DNA of 64,000 nucleotides, from contig NC_091972.1 of NCBI RefSeq assembly GCF_036711975.1, forward strand, positions 12,281,001 through 12,345,000. Reading direction: 5' to 3'. Source of the DNA: Onthophagus taurus. Its lineage: Eukaryota; Arthropoda; Insecta; Coleoptera; Scarabaeidae. The position numbers were made by a program, and so were the translations under genes. The first letter of the stretch is position 1. Each line of letters opens with the position of its first letter. The notes beneath the pieces are model-generated. The model made no database searches. It saw nothing but the letters and a program-made list of their open reading frames with translations, and was not told the DNA's origin. Of this stretch, positions 37,401 through 48,027 are shown one piece after another.

Positions 37401-40382
37401 AATGATTAAGATTCAAAAACAATTAAACATTGTTTACTTGTAATGTATCATTGGTAACTTCCCCCAACATAAAATAGTAATCCACATTGAAATTTTGTAT
37501 GATTTTGTCTGAAGCCCATGTTTCCCTGATCACGTTTCGTTCGTCGAAGTTGGTGGGCGTGGACGTGATCATAATCAATAGGTCTGTCTTATTTTTGCAA
37601 AATTTCCCCGGCAACAGGATCGAGGTCAAATTATCCGGTTGTATATACAAGCTGACGTCTCTGGATCTATTATTTTCCCAACCATCAACAGGACCTATAA
37701 TAATCACCAGGTGTGCATCGATGTGTTTAAAATTATTTATTTTATCAACATCTACATTCGATTTGATGAATTTTTTAGTTAAGGTCAAGGATTTAATTTT
37801 TTTATTAATCTTACCAAATTTTTAACGAAAATGTAACTAATTAATTTTTAACAACAGCAAACAACAATAAATATTTTAAGTTGAAATAAGTTTCGTCAAG
37901 GTCTAATATTTGACCTGACAAACAAATTTTCCTGCTACTGTTTGACCTTACAAAGAAATCGCTAATCGATTATTTTTTACAAATTTAACAACCAACAATT
38001 TACAAAGATAGAAATGATTATATGAAACAAGACTGTGTAAATTAACCTTTAATAATTTATGTGAATGTAGGTGTTACTTCTTAAACTTTTTGTAATAAAA
38101 ATTTAATTCTGTTTGTTGTTTAATTGTTTAAAAATAATTCATTTATTTCATGCACAAGTTGAAGACGTTAAAATAAAACTTTGAATATTATTTGCTTTAC
38201 TCCTAACATAATTGATAATTATTATTGTCATAGAATGAATTCAACAAATTTCCTTGTAACCTCTTAACTATAACACTCGGCGATTACCAGGTCGTAATAA
38301 TCCGAAATTTAAGTGCAGTTTTTACCTGAGATTTTACCTGTTACGGTTTGATGACTCATTACTTTCTCTAATTCGAGATTTATCTGTATATTTTTCTCAG
38401 AAAGACAAGGCTAATGATACAATGCACTATATTTAGAATGAAAAATACTTTGCATTTTTGTAAGGTTACAAAATTAACAAAATTTGAACATGTTAGGAAT
38501 AGCAGATTAGAAGACTCTTAGGTCAATCTCAGGAAAGGCCATATGGAATGTCAAATATCAGAGGCCAACGCAGGTTTTAGGATTTTGTGAGATGGAGAAG
38601 AGAGCAAAAAAGATTTTGGCCAAATTTTTTTGCCTTTAAAAGAATTTTACCTTAGTCAGGTGATTAAGTTCTCCACTGGTATCATCACTGCCTTTTCTAT
38701 TTTGAATAGTTTTGTGATCAAACATGATTCGTTTATCTTTATTTAAGTGCAAGTTCAAAGAGTGTTCAGGTAAACTATCATTTCCGATTTTTCACAATTT
38801 CATCGAAATGTTATATCTGTATGTTTCACCATTATATACGAAAATAATGTTATATCGAAAAGTTTTGCATAATCATAAATAAACATACAATATCTTAATC
38901 GTGTATCTTTATTTAAAGACGATTGTAAATATTTGGAAAACATTTATTTGAGCAAAACATGAAACCATGTCTCGTATTTCGCTGTTAAAAAACGTTTCGT
39001 CCTGGCGTTTTCACGAATCACCAAGTATTTATGCTTACACACGTTAATACATGGGAAATTAACACACATTTAACTTTATAATTTAATTTAACTTTCTCAG
39101 TCTATGCCACGGCAGCTTAGACTTTAACTCAACGTTAGTTATGATCACCATTACAGTCAGATTAAAGGAAATATAATAAATAAACACAACATACAAGGCC
39201 GATCGATGATTAATTGCAACATGCGACAAGTTTAAATTTATCAATGTTGACATGGTAAAACCTGTAATAACATCGTCGAACATCCTGCGAGCTTCTTAGG
39301 TCAAATTCTTCCAACAATATTGATTATTTATGGTTTTAATTGAGATCAAAAAAGTGCAATAACATTGAACGTCTAGGGGAATGGTTGATATCGATGATGT
39401 GTGGTATTGATGCCAAATTAAGTTCTGAATACGATTAAAAAAACAGGTTCATGAATTCTATAAATAAATTCGTGATGTATTAAAGTTCGCTTATCAAATT
39501 GTGGTTTTATACTATACAAATCTAAACGTGTTGTTCTCTACAGATTATTTCAATAAACTTGTTGCTTGACACATATTATTTTCATGAGAAAAATTTTTGT
39601 TTTTAGTTTGCTTTCCCAATCTTTTACAACAATTAAAAAAGTAGAATATCTCTAGAGGTCTCGAGACCTCTTACGTAAGAAAAGCCGTAAATATGTTAAA
39701 AGTGTAACAAGTATTTAGTGTTGATAAAAATGGCAAACATATAGGAGTTATTTTGACGTCATTTTTGTTATTTATTTTTAAGATCGTAATTTATAGTAAT
39801 GTGGTGGATTGATTCGTTGTACAATTAATGCAAAAATAATCTATATGAAACTCCAATCATATTGTATTAATTAAAATGAAATTAATAATCGTTGTGTAAC
39901 AATTTTAAAATACTTTGTGCACGAAATGAAATACTACACTATATACAAGGTAAACTGCTATAAATAACCTTGTTCTTTCACCAAATCCAACAATAAAATA
40001 ACTTTCTTTTTTTATTTATATTATCTTCAACAAACAAATCATTTGTGTATTATGTAGTCCTACAAGAAGTAAATCAGGTGTTAACACAAATATTTTCTTA
40101 AGATTATCTAGGCAGAAAGGTAAAATAAACAATTTTAAAATGAATTATTTACTTTTTTGCAGGAATTTGAAATGATTAATGGTACACGCAATAGAAAAAG
40201 TTACATAATAAAAATGAATGTTTTTAGAAACTCTAACAAAGTGTAAAGTTAATTAAGTAACTTGTTAAAAAAAACTTACCTAAATCATATCTATGATTAT
40301 TAACAACCCAACAAAACCAACCAAAATAACCAACAATTGCAATCAAACCTAATATCATAAATGGTTTGGCTTTTTTCTTCAT
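34465..40382 (-). CDS. Beta-1,3-galactosyltransferase-like type II membrane protein (GT31)
   Basis: Five exons join in frame: 40382-40280, 37751-37438, 37374-37100, 34918-34770 and 34703-34465, 359 residues. Exon 1 encodes a basic MKKKAKP start and a membrane anchor (FMILGLIAIVGYFGWFCWVV), as in Golgi type II transferases. The catalytic domain shows the GT31 blocks in order: ERNVIRETWA, DYYFMLGEV, YNNLTLKSLMTLKVV, KYIMKTDDDMFVN with the metal/UDP-binding DDD at residues 190-192, YLSGTGYVMS and YLEDVYITG. Members move galactose or N-acetylhexosamine from UDP-sugar to glycoproteins or glycolipids; the acceptor here is unknown. The exon 1 to exon 2 join rests on matching phase and a weak acceptor (aatgtag), so the stem is the least certain part. 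A divergent GT31 gene starts 1.47 kb away. Confidence 0.85.
34919..37099 (-). other. Intron of the GT31 gene with repeats
   Basis: The 2.2-kb intron between the 275-nt and 149-nt exons. It contains a tandem duplication at 36121-36423 and a stretch near 35783-35830 that recurs near 38503-38560 in another intron of the same gene. No further exon is recognised; the neighbouring gene has only a 52-nt intron at the same position. Confidence 0.6.
36121..36423. repeat. Two diverged tandem copies of a ~155-bp unit
   Basis: Blocks beginning acaaggca, then tccatttttga, recur at 36121 and 36277 and share later landmarks: the gcaagcag/ggaagcag block, a run of aaatgtagatatta/aaatgtatatacta, and tacatggtcg/tacatgatcg. 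This points to a two-copy satellite-like duplication. Confidence 0.6.
37752..40279 (-). other. First intron of the GT31 gene, nothing else recognised
   Basis: AT-rich 2.5-kb intron. A 38503-38560 segment matches 35783-35830 (shared blocks around gaagactct...aggtcaa.ctcag and ccatatgg). A frame at 39083-39283 on the minus strand contains a hydrophobic stretch but has no splice support. Confidence 0.5.
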
Positions 40383-41398
40383 AGTTTTTTGTCTTTAGTT
40401 TAGCTTCTCGTTCTTTCTCGTTTACAGTTTAAAATGACTAATTATTTAAAACGGCATCGCGATATAAAAAGAAAAATTGAGATTCATCGTAATCATCTGA
40501 GAAGAGTCGTCGTTGTGATATGAGATTGTCGGATCCAAGAAACCGAACATATTCTTTTATAATTATGTAAAATAAAACAAACACAGATTATTTACTTATT
40601 ACATTGTTGCGTTTGACCGTTAATGAAATTCCGGCGCGAACTTTCAATGGACTTTTGTTAAATGACTGACTAGAACAGTATTTTTTTGTAAGATACTCAT
40701 TGTCTTGCGGTAGTGGTAGTACTTCGGCTAACACTATGCGACACTGCGATCATCGGGAAATTTAATCCTTACATTTTACCAGTAAAAGAAATTTGATGAC
40801 ATCTTGTTTTCAGGAGTCGACAAAAAATTTAATGGGAGTTTCAGCCCGTGTTAAAAATTCCTTTCGGTTGCTGAATATTTTTAGTTTTGATTCTAAAACA
40901 TAGATGGTAGCTTTATTTTTTGGAAGATCTTATATTAGCTTCTCAACACTAGGTAGCACTTTGAAAATATATAAACGTATTTTCTTGGTTCATTCATATC
41001 TTCACATTTAATTTAATTATGTTAATTTTTTGTTGATATTATATGTACATCAACTAAACATCAATTTAATCTTTACACATTGTCAAACATATTGGGATTT
41101 TTTTTCAATTTACGTCTAATTATCATTGCTATTATTATTGATTTTAATATGATATCAAAATCTGATGGTTAAAACATGAATGAAAAGAATAATAAACATT
41201 TTATGAATGTATGCGTCATGTTGACAAACCGAAAAACAATAAAAACAAATTGAAACTATTTCGAAAAGTTTTTGGAACAATTTTGTATCACATTTTATTA
41301 TCATATCAGGTGTCTGAGAATTTAATTTTTCATTAGTGGCGTATGATATGAGTTATCGACAAGGTGTCGAATCTTTTGACATCTAGTAGTGGTGGAAC

Positions 41399-41470
41399 GG
41401 ATATCCGGCAACTATCCGGTATCCGGCCAATCCGGCTATTTTTTAAAATCCGGTCGAAAACCGGATAGTT
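41399..41470. repeat. Cluster of ATCCGG/CCGGAT motifs, possible hAT terminus
   Basis: Within about 70 bp, ATCCGG, AATCCGG or its inverse occurs six times, preceded by agtggtggaacgg. Some hAT elements have termini starting CAGTGGTGG and subterminal CCGG-type transposase sites. No matching opposite end or transposase was found, so this is at most a terminal fragment. Confidence 0.35.
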
Positions 41471-41483
41471 ACCAAATTACATA

Positions 41484-41558
41484 TCCTTCATCAGGCACTA
41501 ATTAATTACACAATGTACTTTCAGTCGTGCCTGATGAAGGAATAAGTTATTCCGAAAC
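41484..41558 (+). ncRNA. Hairpin with partial hammerhead-ribozyme-like core
   Basis: TCCTTCATCAGGCAC (41484-41498) is the exact complement of GTGCCTGATGAAGGA (41527-41541). The second arm contains CTGATGA (41531-41537), a self-pairing GGAATAA/TTATTCC (41539-41553), then GAAAC (41554-41558), the order of conserved boxes around stem II of a hammerhead ribozyme. Against it: there is an extra A before stem II, and no convincing stem I or cleavage site was found. Such motifs are known from Penelope-like retroelements, which may be the source. Confidence 0.25.
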
Positions 41559-41851
41559 TTGTTGCACTACAGTTTTAATAGTTCTATCAATATTGAACGA
41601 TGAATATTGAATCTACGATTGCTAAACTTCGAGGAACTGTTTTGGAAAAAGAAATTAAAAAAATCTGTACGCAATTTTGTATAAATGGCAGAAAAGACAA
41701 CTCCTTTTGCCAATCTATGTCAATAACCTATAGCAATTAATTAGTAGTTTCTATTTTTTGTTGACATAATTGTCATGAATTTATTCACGTTATAACCTTT
41801 AACTTTTATTATTTCCCCTTATAAATTTAATTAAAGAAATTCAGTTTAAAT

Positions 41852-44094
41852 ATGAGATTTACCATAATAATCTCTTTGCTCATTTTAGTTTCATCTTCCT
41901 GTAAGTGCTTGACTAATTTGTAATAATTTTATTTTATTTTAGATGTTTTATTTATTCATTTGATTATTTAAAGACGGAAAATCTTGTGATAACGAATATG
42001 TAAAAGTAAAAATTTGGAAGTTTAAATCAACAATTCCACCTGCAAAAGATTTGAAACTTGAAGAAAACACAACATTATTATTACCTAATTCATCCTCACC
42101 GATTTTGTGTTGTAACCTTTTAATCTTTATTTTTTCACATCCGGATCATTTTGAACATCGCGAAGCAATTAGAGAATCATGGGGATCTTATGAGAGAGTA
42201 AAAAATAACACTGTTTGTAAGAGATTTTTTGTGGGAATTACAAATAATGAAGACATTCAAGTAATGATCGATTATATACATTTATTTAATTATTTTTTGT
42301 CTCTTTTTAGAGTAAACTCAACGATGAATATTATGAGTATAACGACATTGTTCAAGTGAATTGTACAGAATCAGATGCTACAACAAAATCTCTTCAGATG
42401 TTAAAAGTGATTTATCTCTATTATCAAAATTGTACTGAATTTATTTTGAAAACTATTGACAGTGTTTATATAAATTTGGAACCTATATGGAACATTTTGC
42501 CTAAACTCCCACATTTATTTCTAGCTGGAAATTTACAAGTAGAAGAAATCGCAACGAAATGTACAGAAAAGTGTAGGTAAAGACAATTTCTAACATTAAA
42601 TAAAGTTAATGTATTTAATAATTAATATACTTTAGCGACAAATTCTATCCAAGATACTTATTATCTTCCCTATGGTTAATGTCTCTTGATACGGCTATAA
42701 AGTTGTTTAAAACCGCTGCAACAACACCTTATTTTGAAATTGAAGATGTTTATATTACTGGTTAATACTTATTTATGTATTCATACTACATTTTTTAAAT
42801 TATTTTTTGTTTCTAGGTTATTTAGCGGAAAAATTATCGATAAACAGAACTGATTTTCCTATGTTTACATATATTGAGAACAAAATAAATCCTTGCATTC
42901 TTAAAAAAATTGTTATTTCACAAAACATGACACCAAATGATATAATGATGGTTCACGAAAAACTAACGGACGTAAACTTGAATTGCACAAAGACAATATG
43001 CAATTTACCAAGTTATTAAGATATGATTAACCGTTTTGTTTAAATTAATTTATTTCTTTTAGCCCCTCAAGTAAATCCTAATTTTTCCGACGATGTCAAG
43101 TGTTTTAATTTAGATACTTTTAAAACTTTGATACTCCCAAAAAATTTTTGTCGTAAATCGTCAAATTTATTAATTATAATAGCATCGGCTACCAAAAATA
43201 ATCTTCGTAGAGATGCCATAAGAGAAACATGGGGTAATTTGCGTTCGGAACGAAAAGCACAAAAATATTTTCTTCTAGGAAATGATAATTTTAAAATTCA
43301 GGTTAATCTTAATTTCATGTTTTTAATAATTATGTAAACTCAAAATGTAGGAATTGATATTAAAAGAATCGTACTTCTACCAAGATATTATTCAAGTTGA
43401 CTTTGAAGACACAAAGTACAATTTAACACTTAAATCTATCGTGATGTTAAAATTAGTAACCACGTTTTGTAAGCAAAATGTTACATATCTTGTAAAAACT
43501 GACGATGATAGTTATATTAACGTAAATTATTTGGAATGGGTTTTAATGAAGCGAGAACCAAAAAGAGTACTGGTTGGGATACTTTATAAAAATTCACCTA
43601 GGCGAACGAATACGATAGATAAATGGTACCTTTTCTCCTCTAACTTCAAATTATTGATTAATTTTTAATATTTTAAGGTACATCCCTAAAAATATCTACA
43701 AAAAGAAACACTATCCCAATTATCTTTCCGGGGCAGGATACGTAATGTCGATGGACGTAGCAAATTTGCTTTATCAAAAATCATTTGAAGAAATGCTTTA
43801 TGTCCTAGAAGACGTTTTTATTACAGGTAAAAATCGTTCAACTTTAAATTAAAAATAAATTAATCTTGTGTTATTCTAGGAATGTTAGCAAAGGCTGTTA
43901 ATATAAAACCGTGTACTTTTCATGGATATGAAATGGAGCAACGTCCTAAAAAAATTGATTGGCCGAAATGCAGTTTTAGTAGTTTTGTAATATCTCATCC
44001 TAGAACAAGTATAGATATGAACGATGTCGATGATTTAGTCAAGTTGGCCCAATCGTCTAATTGCAAAAAATGTTATCATTTACCTCAATGTTGA
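41852..44094 (+). CDS. Tandem double-GT31 secretory protein with a degenerate first domain
   Basis: Nine exons join in frame: 41852-41900, 41974-42260, 42311-42576, 42636-42760, 42817-43011, 43063-43301, 43351-43625, 43678-43826 and 43880-44094, 599 residues. The N-terminus (MRFTIIISLLILVSSSC) looks like a signal peptide rather than a basic type II anchor. Domain 1 keeps HREAIRESWGS, KRFFVGIT and EIEDVYITG, but the DDD box is IDS (residues 161-163, in FILKTIDSVYIN) and the G-x-G-Y-V block reads SSLWL. Domain 2 has RRDAIRETWGN, YLVKTDDDSYIN (DDD 438-440), YLSGAGYVMS and LEDVFITG. Domain 1 is therefore probably inactive, while domain 2 could be an active UDP-sugar transferase. The join at 43011/43063 uses a GTTATT donor; an alternative is two separate genes, but domain 2 has no start of its own. 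Confidence 0.82.
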
Positions 44095-44350
44095 ATTTTA
44101 TTATGTGAAAATTCAAAATTAAAAATGCATCCAATTTCAACAATATAATACAAGTCATATCACTCTGTGAATATTAATTTTTGTTACTCTGTGCAACTGT
44201 GGCGGTACTTGTTCTGCCGAATCCTGAATGGAGTCATTAATCCAGAACTTGTCCAGTTTTTAAAAAACAATTGGCAGACTAATATTTGCTTATGCAATGT
44301 GGAAAGTTTAATATGCGAGTGTGCTTATACATTTATTTAGTATTTATGTA

Positions 44351-45710
44351 CAGAGTGGTTCAAATTCGATGTCCGAATAGGCTAACTCGGAAACTATAAG
44401 AGTTAGAAAAAAAGTAGCTTACATGTCATGATCTCGTTTTTCGAGAAATTGCTAATGCCGAAAACCTCATAGCGCTATCGTCTTTTGTTTTTCCCCTAGA
44501 GGCTAAAATTGAAAATATCGTAAAATCAATAAGTGCAATTATCTTGGTTATTATTATAGGTGGAGTATTATAACTACAACATTATATGGACACTTTTATA
44601 CAGAGAATTTCATGACAGTCAAAAAAAATTTTTTGGTTTTAAATTTTGAGATATGAGAATTTTTGTTTTTTTAAGTGGAAACAACCACTGATTATTCGCT
44701 TATTAAATTAGTTATTTTTTTCGGATTACAAAAATGTAGGGTTCGACAGGTCTATTTCTTATTGTTTTAGAATAAAGCTAAAAATAAACTTTTTTTATAA
44801 AATTTCCATCTAGGTTCGTCGAGGAAATTAAATTTACAGTTTCCTGTAAGTTACGGGGCGGTAGGTAAAATCTAAAAAGTTAACAATTAAATACGAAGAT
44901 AACTTCTGGTATTTAAAAACAAATAATTTTTTAATATGTAACATTCTAACAAGTCAAAAAGTTAAAGTGACACTTCAGAAAATTTTTGAATACAAACAAA
45001 TGTTGCTATCTTTATTTGAATTAAAAAAGAACATGAGCGCCATCTATCGATAATTTATTAAGTCATTTAAATATAACATTAAATCGTAATAAAAATTATG
45101 AAATAATGCAATCTATTCCAACTTTTGTGTAAAACATATATAAATTAAACAGTTCAACAAATATATTTGTTTCAAATATCTGAAATATGTTTTTTTAATT
45201 TTTAGTTATAGAACGATAATTTACAGGAAACTGTAAATTTAATTTCTTCGACGACACTATAAGAAAAGTTTATTTTTAGTTTTATTCTAAAACAATAAGA
45301 AATAGACCTGTCAAACCTATATTTTTGTAATCAGAAAAAAATAACGAATTTATTAAGCGAATAATCAGTGGTTGTTTCCATTTAAAAAAACGAAAATTGT
45401 GATAATATCTCAAAATCTAAAACCGACAAAATTTTTTTGACTACGTCATCAAATTCTCTGTAAAAAAGTGTCCATATAATGTCTTAGTTATAAGACTCCA
45501 CCTATAATAATAACCAAGATAATTACATTTGCGTGTTTTACGATATTTTCAATTTTGGTCTCTAGCGGAAAAACAAAAGACGATAGCGCTATGAGGTTTT
45601 CGGCATTAGCAGTTTCTCGAAAAACGAGATCTTGACATGTCAGCTACTTTTCTTCTAACTCTTATAGTTTTCGAGTTAGCCTATACGGACATCGAATTTG
45701 AACCATCCTG
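44351..45710. mobile_element. 1.36-kb foldback element with ~500-bp inverted arms
   Basis: The left end starts CAGAGTGGTTCAAATTCGAT and the right end finishes with its imperfect complement (..CGAATTTGAACCATCCTG); TA flanks both. The arms are about 44351-44858 and 45216-45710, around a ~357-bp AT-rich spacer. The termini resemble those of the small element at 27351-27690 (CAGG.TGG..C), suggesting one TA-targeting family. No transposase frame is present, so it is non-autonomous. It lies 256 bp downstream of the double-GT31 stop codon. Confidence 0.8.
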
Positions 45711-45840
45711 TACAAATAATTGTTGCTTGTATTTTTATCCTGGGTAGTACCGATTTCATAGGTGTTCAAAATCCAGCATAAAATTAAACATTAGTTATTA
45801 AACACACAGTTTAATAAAACTGTTATTAACTGATTAATGT

Positions 45841-46032
45841 TTGCTACTGACTTGTTATTATGATTCTCTAGAAAGCTCGTTTTATCTTTGGTTAGTATAC
45901 GCCTATGCCTACACCTATCTTAAACAGTATGAACAGTTGGCTATTGATTTTCAGAATCTGTTATCACTAATGGTGTTACATATACTTTACTTAATGCAGT
46001 GTGGCCATTATGAGATATGTGAAATATTATAG
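45841..46032 (+). pseudogene. Possible odorant-receptor fragment
   Basis: One short frame reads YYDSLESSFYLWLVYAYAYT and ends IDFQNLLSLMVLHILY, which resembles the segment of insect odorant receptors between an extracellular Y-P-[YF]-D-type loop and the next helix (sp.y...Y..q...D.l...l..H). The frame stops after 63 codons and no other part of a receptor was recognised on either side. The resemblance is weak and could be chance. Confidence 0.22.
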
Positions 46033-47335
46033 TCCAACTCATTGCAAATAATTCTGCCGTTAGATTGAATTGTAATTATCGAGCAACTGCTGGAGAATGA
46101 GTTCACTTGACGGTTATGTTAACCATGCTGACGGCGATAAATATATCCCTACATATATCCTGCAACATATATATTTAACGACCATCCCTGGTCATTATGA
46201 TGAAGGTTATGCGGTCTATATAACGTCATATCAGCGTTGTGGAGAATGATGTGGAATCCTTCACGGATGTTATTATGACAGCAACCGAGAGTACTGTTCA
46301 GTACCCCAAAGGAAAATGTAAATTCTTTGAAAAAATGACAAATGGCAATTTATTTAGGTTATCAAGAACCGAACGTCTTTTGCATACATGTGAGTGTTCA
46401 GTTTAAAACCAAAATATTGGTAAACAGCATTTCTCGAGAGTCTCATCAGTGTGACGTTATATCTGATGGCTCATTATAGCTAATGGATTTTTTACTCAAT
46501 TTAGCCATCTACCATATGGAACCCGATATGAACATGTATTTTGTCAAAGTGTCTCATGGAAGAAATGATTTGGATCAGTAGGTTCTACTGCATATCAATG
46601 TCCACTTTTCCAATAGTTATACATTAGACAAACATCTAAACTGCAAAACTCCGTTTCAAAAATCAAGCCTTTCACAGGTATGAATTCCAACAGTGCTAGA
46701 TCAAATACACCAAAACAGCAGTAAATAACATCATATGTTTGTTTATAAGATAATTAATATTATTTTAAAGACTTTTGGCAACAACAGTTTCAACTGAGGA
46801 TGTCTCCTGAGGTTGTTGAGGTAGCATACTTAAAAATGTAATGGCACATTTTCAAGTGAGGAGCAGAATAATATTAAATCCTCTATCTGGAGCATAGGAC
46901 CTCAAATAAACATCCTCCCCTCTCTTCCGTGCCATCTTTACTTCATCAACAGTAGTATAGCTATGTGACTTCAGGACCAAAATTCCATAAGATTTAACAT
47001 AGGGGTCCGAAATCACATTTTATCCCCACCGCTACCTCCTTTCGAGGTTCTGATCACGCCCACATTTCAAATAAAACATACGTCATTTTACTAAAATAAA
47101 ACGCACTAATCGAATTTCAAAGTTTAACACTTCCTGCAAAAGAATCAGGTGCCCCAAAAATTCCTTATTTATTGTGCCATGAAATATAAATTTAAAAAAA
47201 ATCGTATCTCAAGAACGAATTGAGATATCATCATGAAATAAAGAACATTTTAAAGCAAATTTAATGAAGATTTAATACGCCATATATAATTTCTAATTTT
47301 CTATAAGCATCGTTGTTATGACAACCTTAACGGGA

Positions 47336-47440
47336 TACTTGGTCGTCTAGCCGTCTTTAGAGACGACCGGCTAAACCTAAAACTTTCTAGTTCTAGGTCT
47401 AGTGTTAGTTCTAGTTTTAATTGTTATTTAACTCTTGTAC
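47336..47440. repeat. Segment repeated on the other side of GPATCH4
   Basis: A block around ggctaaacct-aaactttctag followed by aggtctagtgttagttctag occurs here and again at 51955-52035 in the same orientation. Just before it, GGTCGTCT and AGACGACC form an 8-bp inverted repeat. Confidence 0.65.
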
Positions 47441-47456
47441 ATTTTAATTGATCTAA

Positions 47457-48027
47457 AAATATTTTCTTTGGTTAATCCACTTACTTTGCTTATAATTTCA
47501 TCCATTTACCCATTTTTAATTAAATACAACCTTTAAATCCAATTAATTGTTTTTCATTAAAAAACTTCAAAATTCAACGTCAATTTTGACAATCAACTGC
47601 AATATTTGGATCTTAATCACCATGCTAACCGAGTCAAGTTGGATAACCTTAAAATAATAAAATTTTATTCCGATTTTTTATCAATTCTAACCTAACTTTT
47701 ATTAATTTTAAAACAATTCGAATTCTTTACGATTATCTCGCATTCATAACAAATTCGTTAATTGTAATTAATTTAAACCGATTCTAATTAAGAGAAATAA
47801 ATTAAAAAATTTTTTTTTTGATTTAATCCACTTACCTTATTTATAATTCCATAGATAAACCAATTTTGAGTTAAATACAGCCTTTTAAACCAATTAAATA
47901 CGACTTTTTCCTTAAAAAAACTTAAATTCAATTTCATTTTTGACTAGTACCTGCAATATTTGGATCTTAATCACCATGGTAACCGAGTCAAGTTGGATAA
48001 CCTAATAATAATAAAATTATAACCGTT
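47457..48027. repeat. Two direct copies of a ~210-bp unit, ~350 bp apart
   Basis: Copies at about 47457-47668 and 47809-48027 share many blocks in order, including ttaatccactta, aaatacagcctt-like text, and a well-conserved end containing ctgcaatatttggatctta then accgagtcaagttggataac. Their middle (caacgtcaattttgaca) also resembles the unit of the 51298-51560 array. Confidence 0.65.

Larger units (their letters stand above)
40383..41851. promoter_or_regulatory. Divergent spacer between two GT31 genes
   Basis: A 1.47-kb region between two ATGs facing away from each other. It should contain both promoters, though none is pinpointed. It also holds a CCGG-rich cluster (41399-41470) and a hairpin with a hammerhead-like core (41484-41558), both suggestive of transposon remnants. 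Confidence 0.5.

Noticed and set aside
39083-39283. Minus-strand frame with a hydrophobic segment inside the first GT31 intron, considered as an alternative anchor exon
   Set aside because: No splice sites in the needed phase, and exon 40382-40280 already supplies a better anchor that joins exon 2 in frame.
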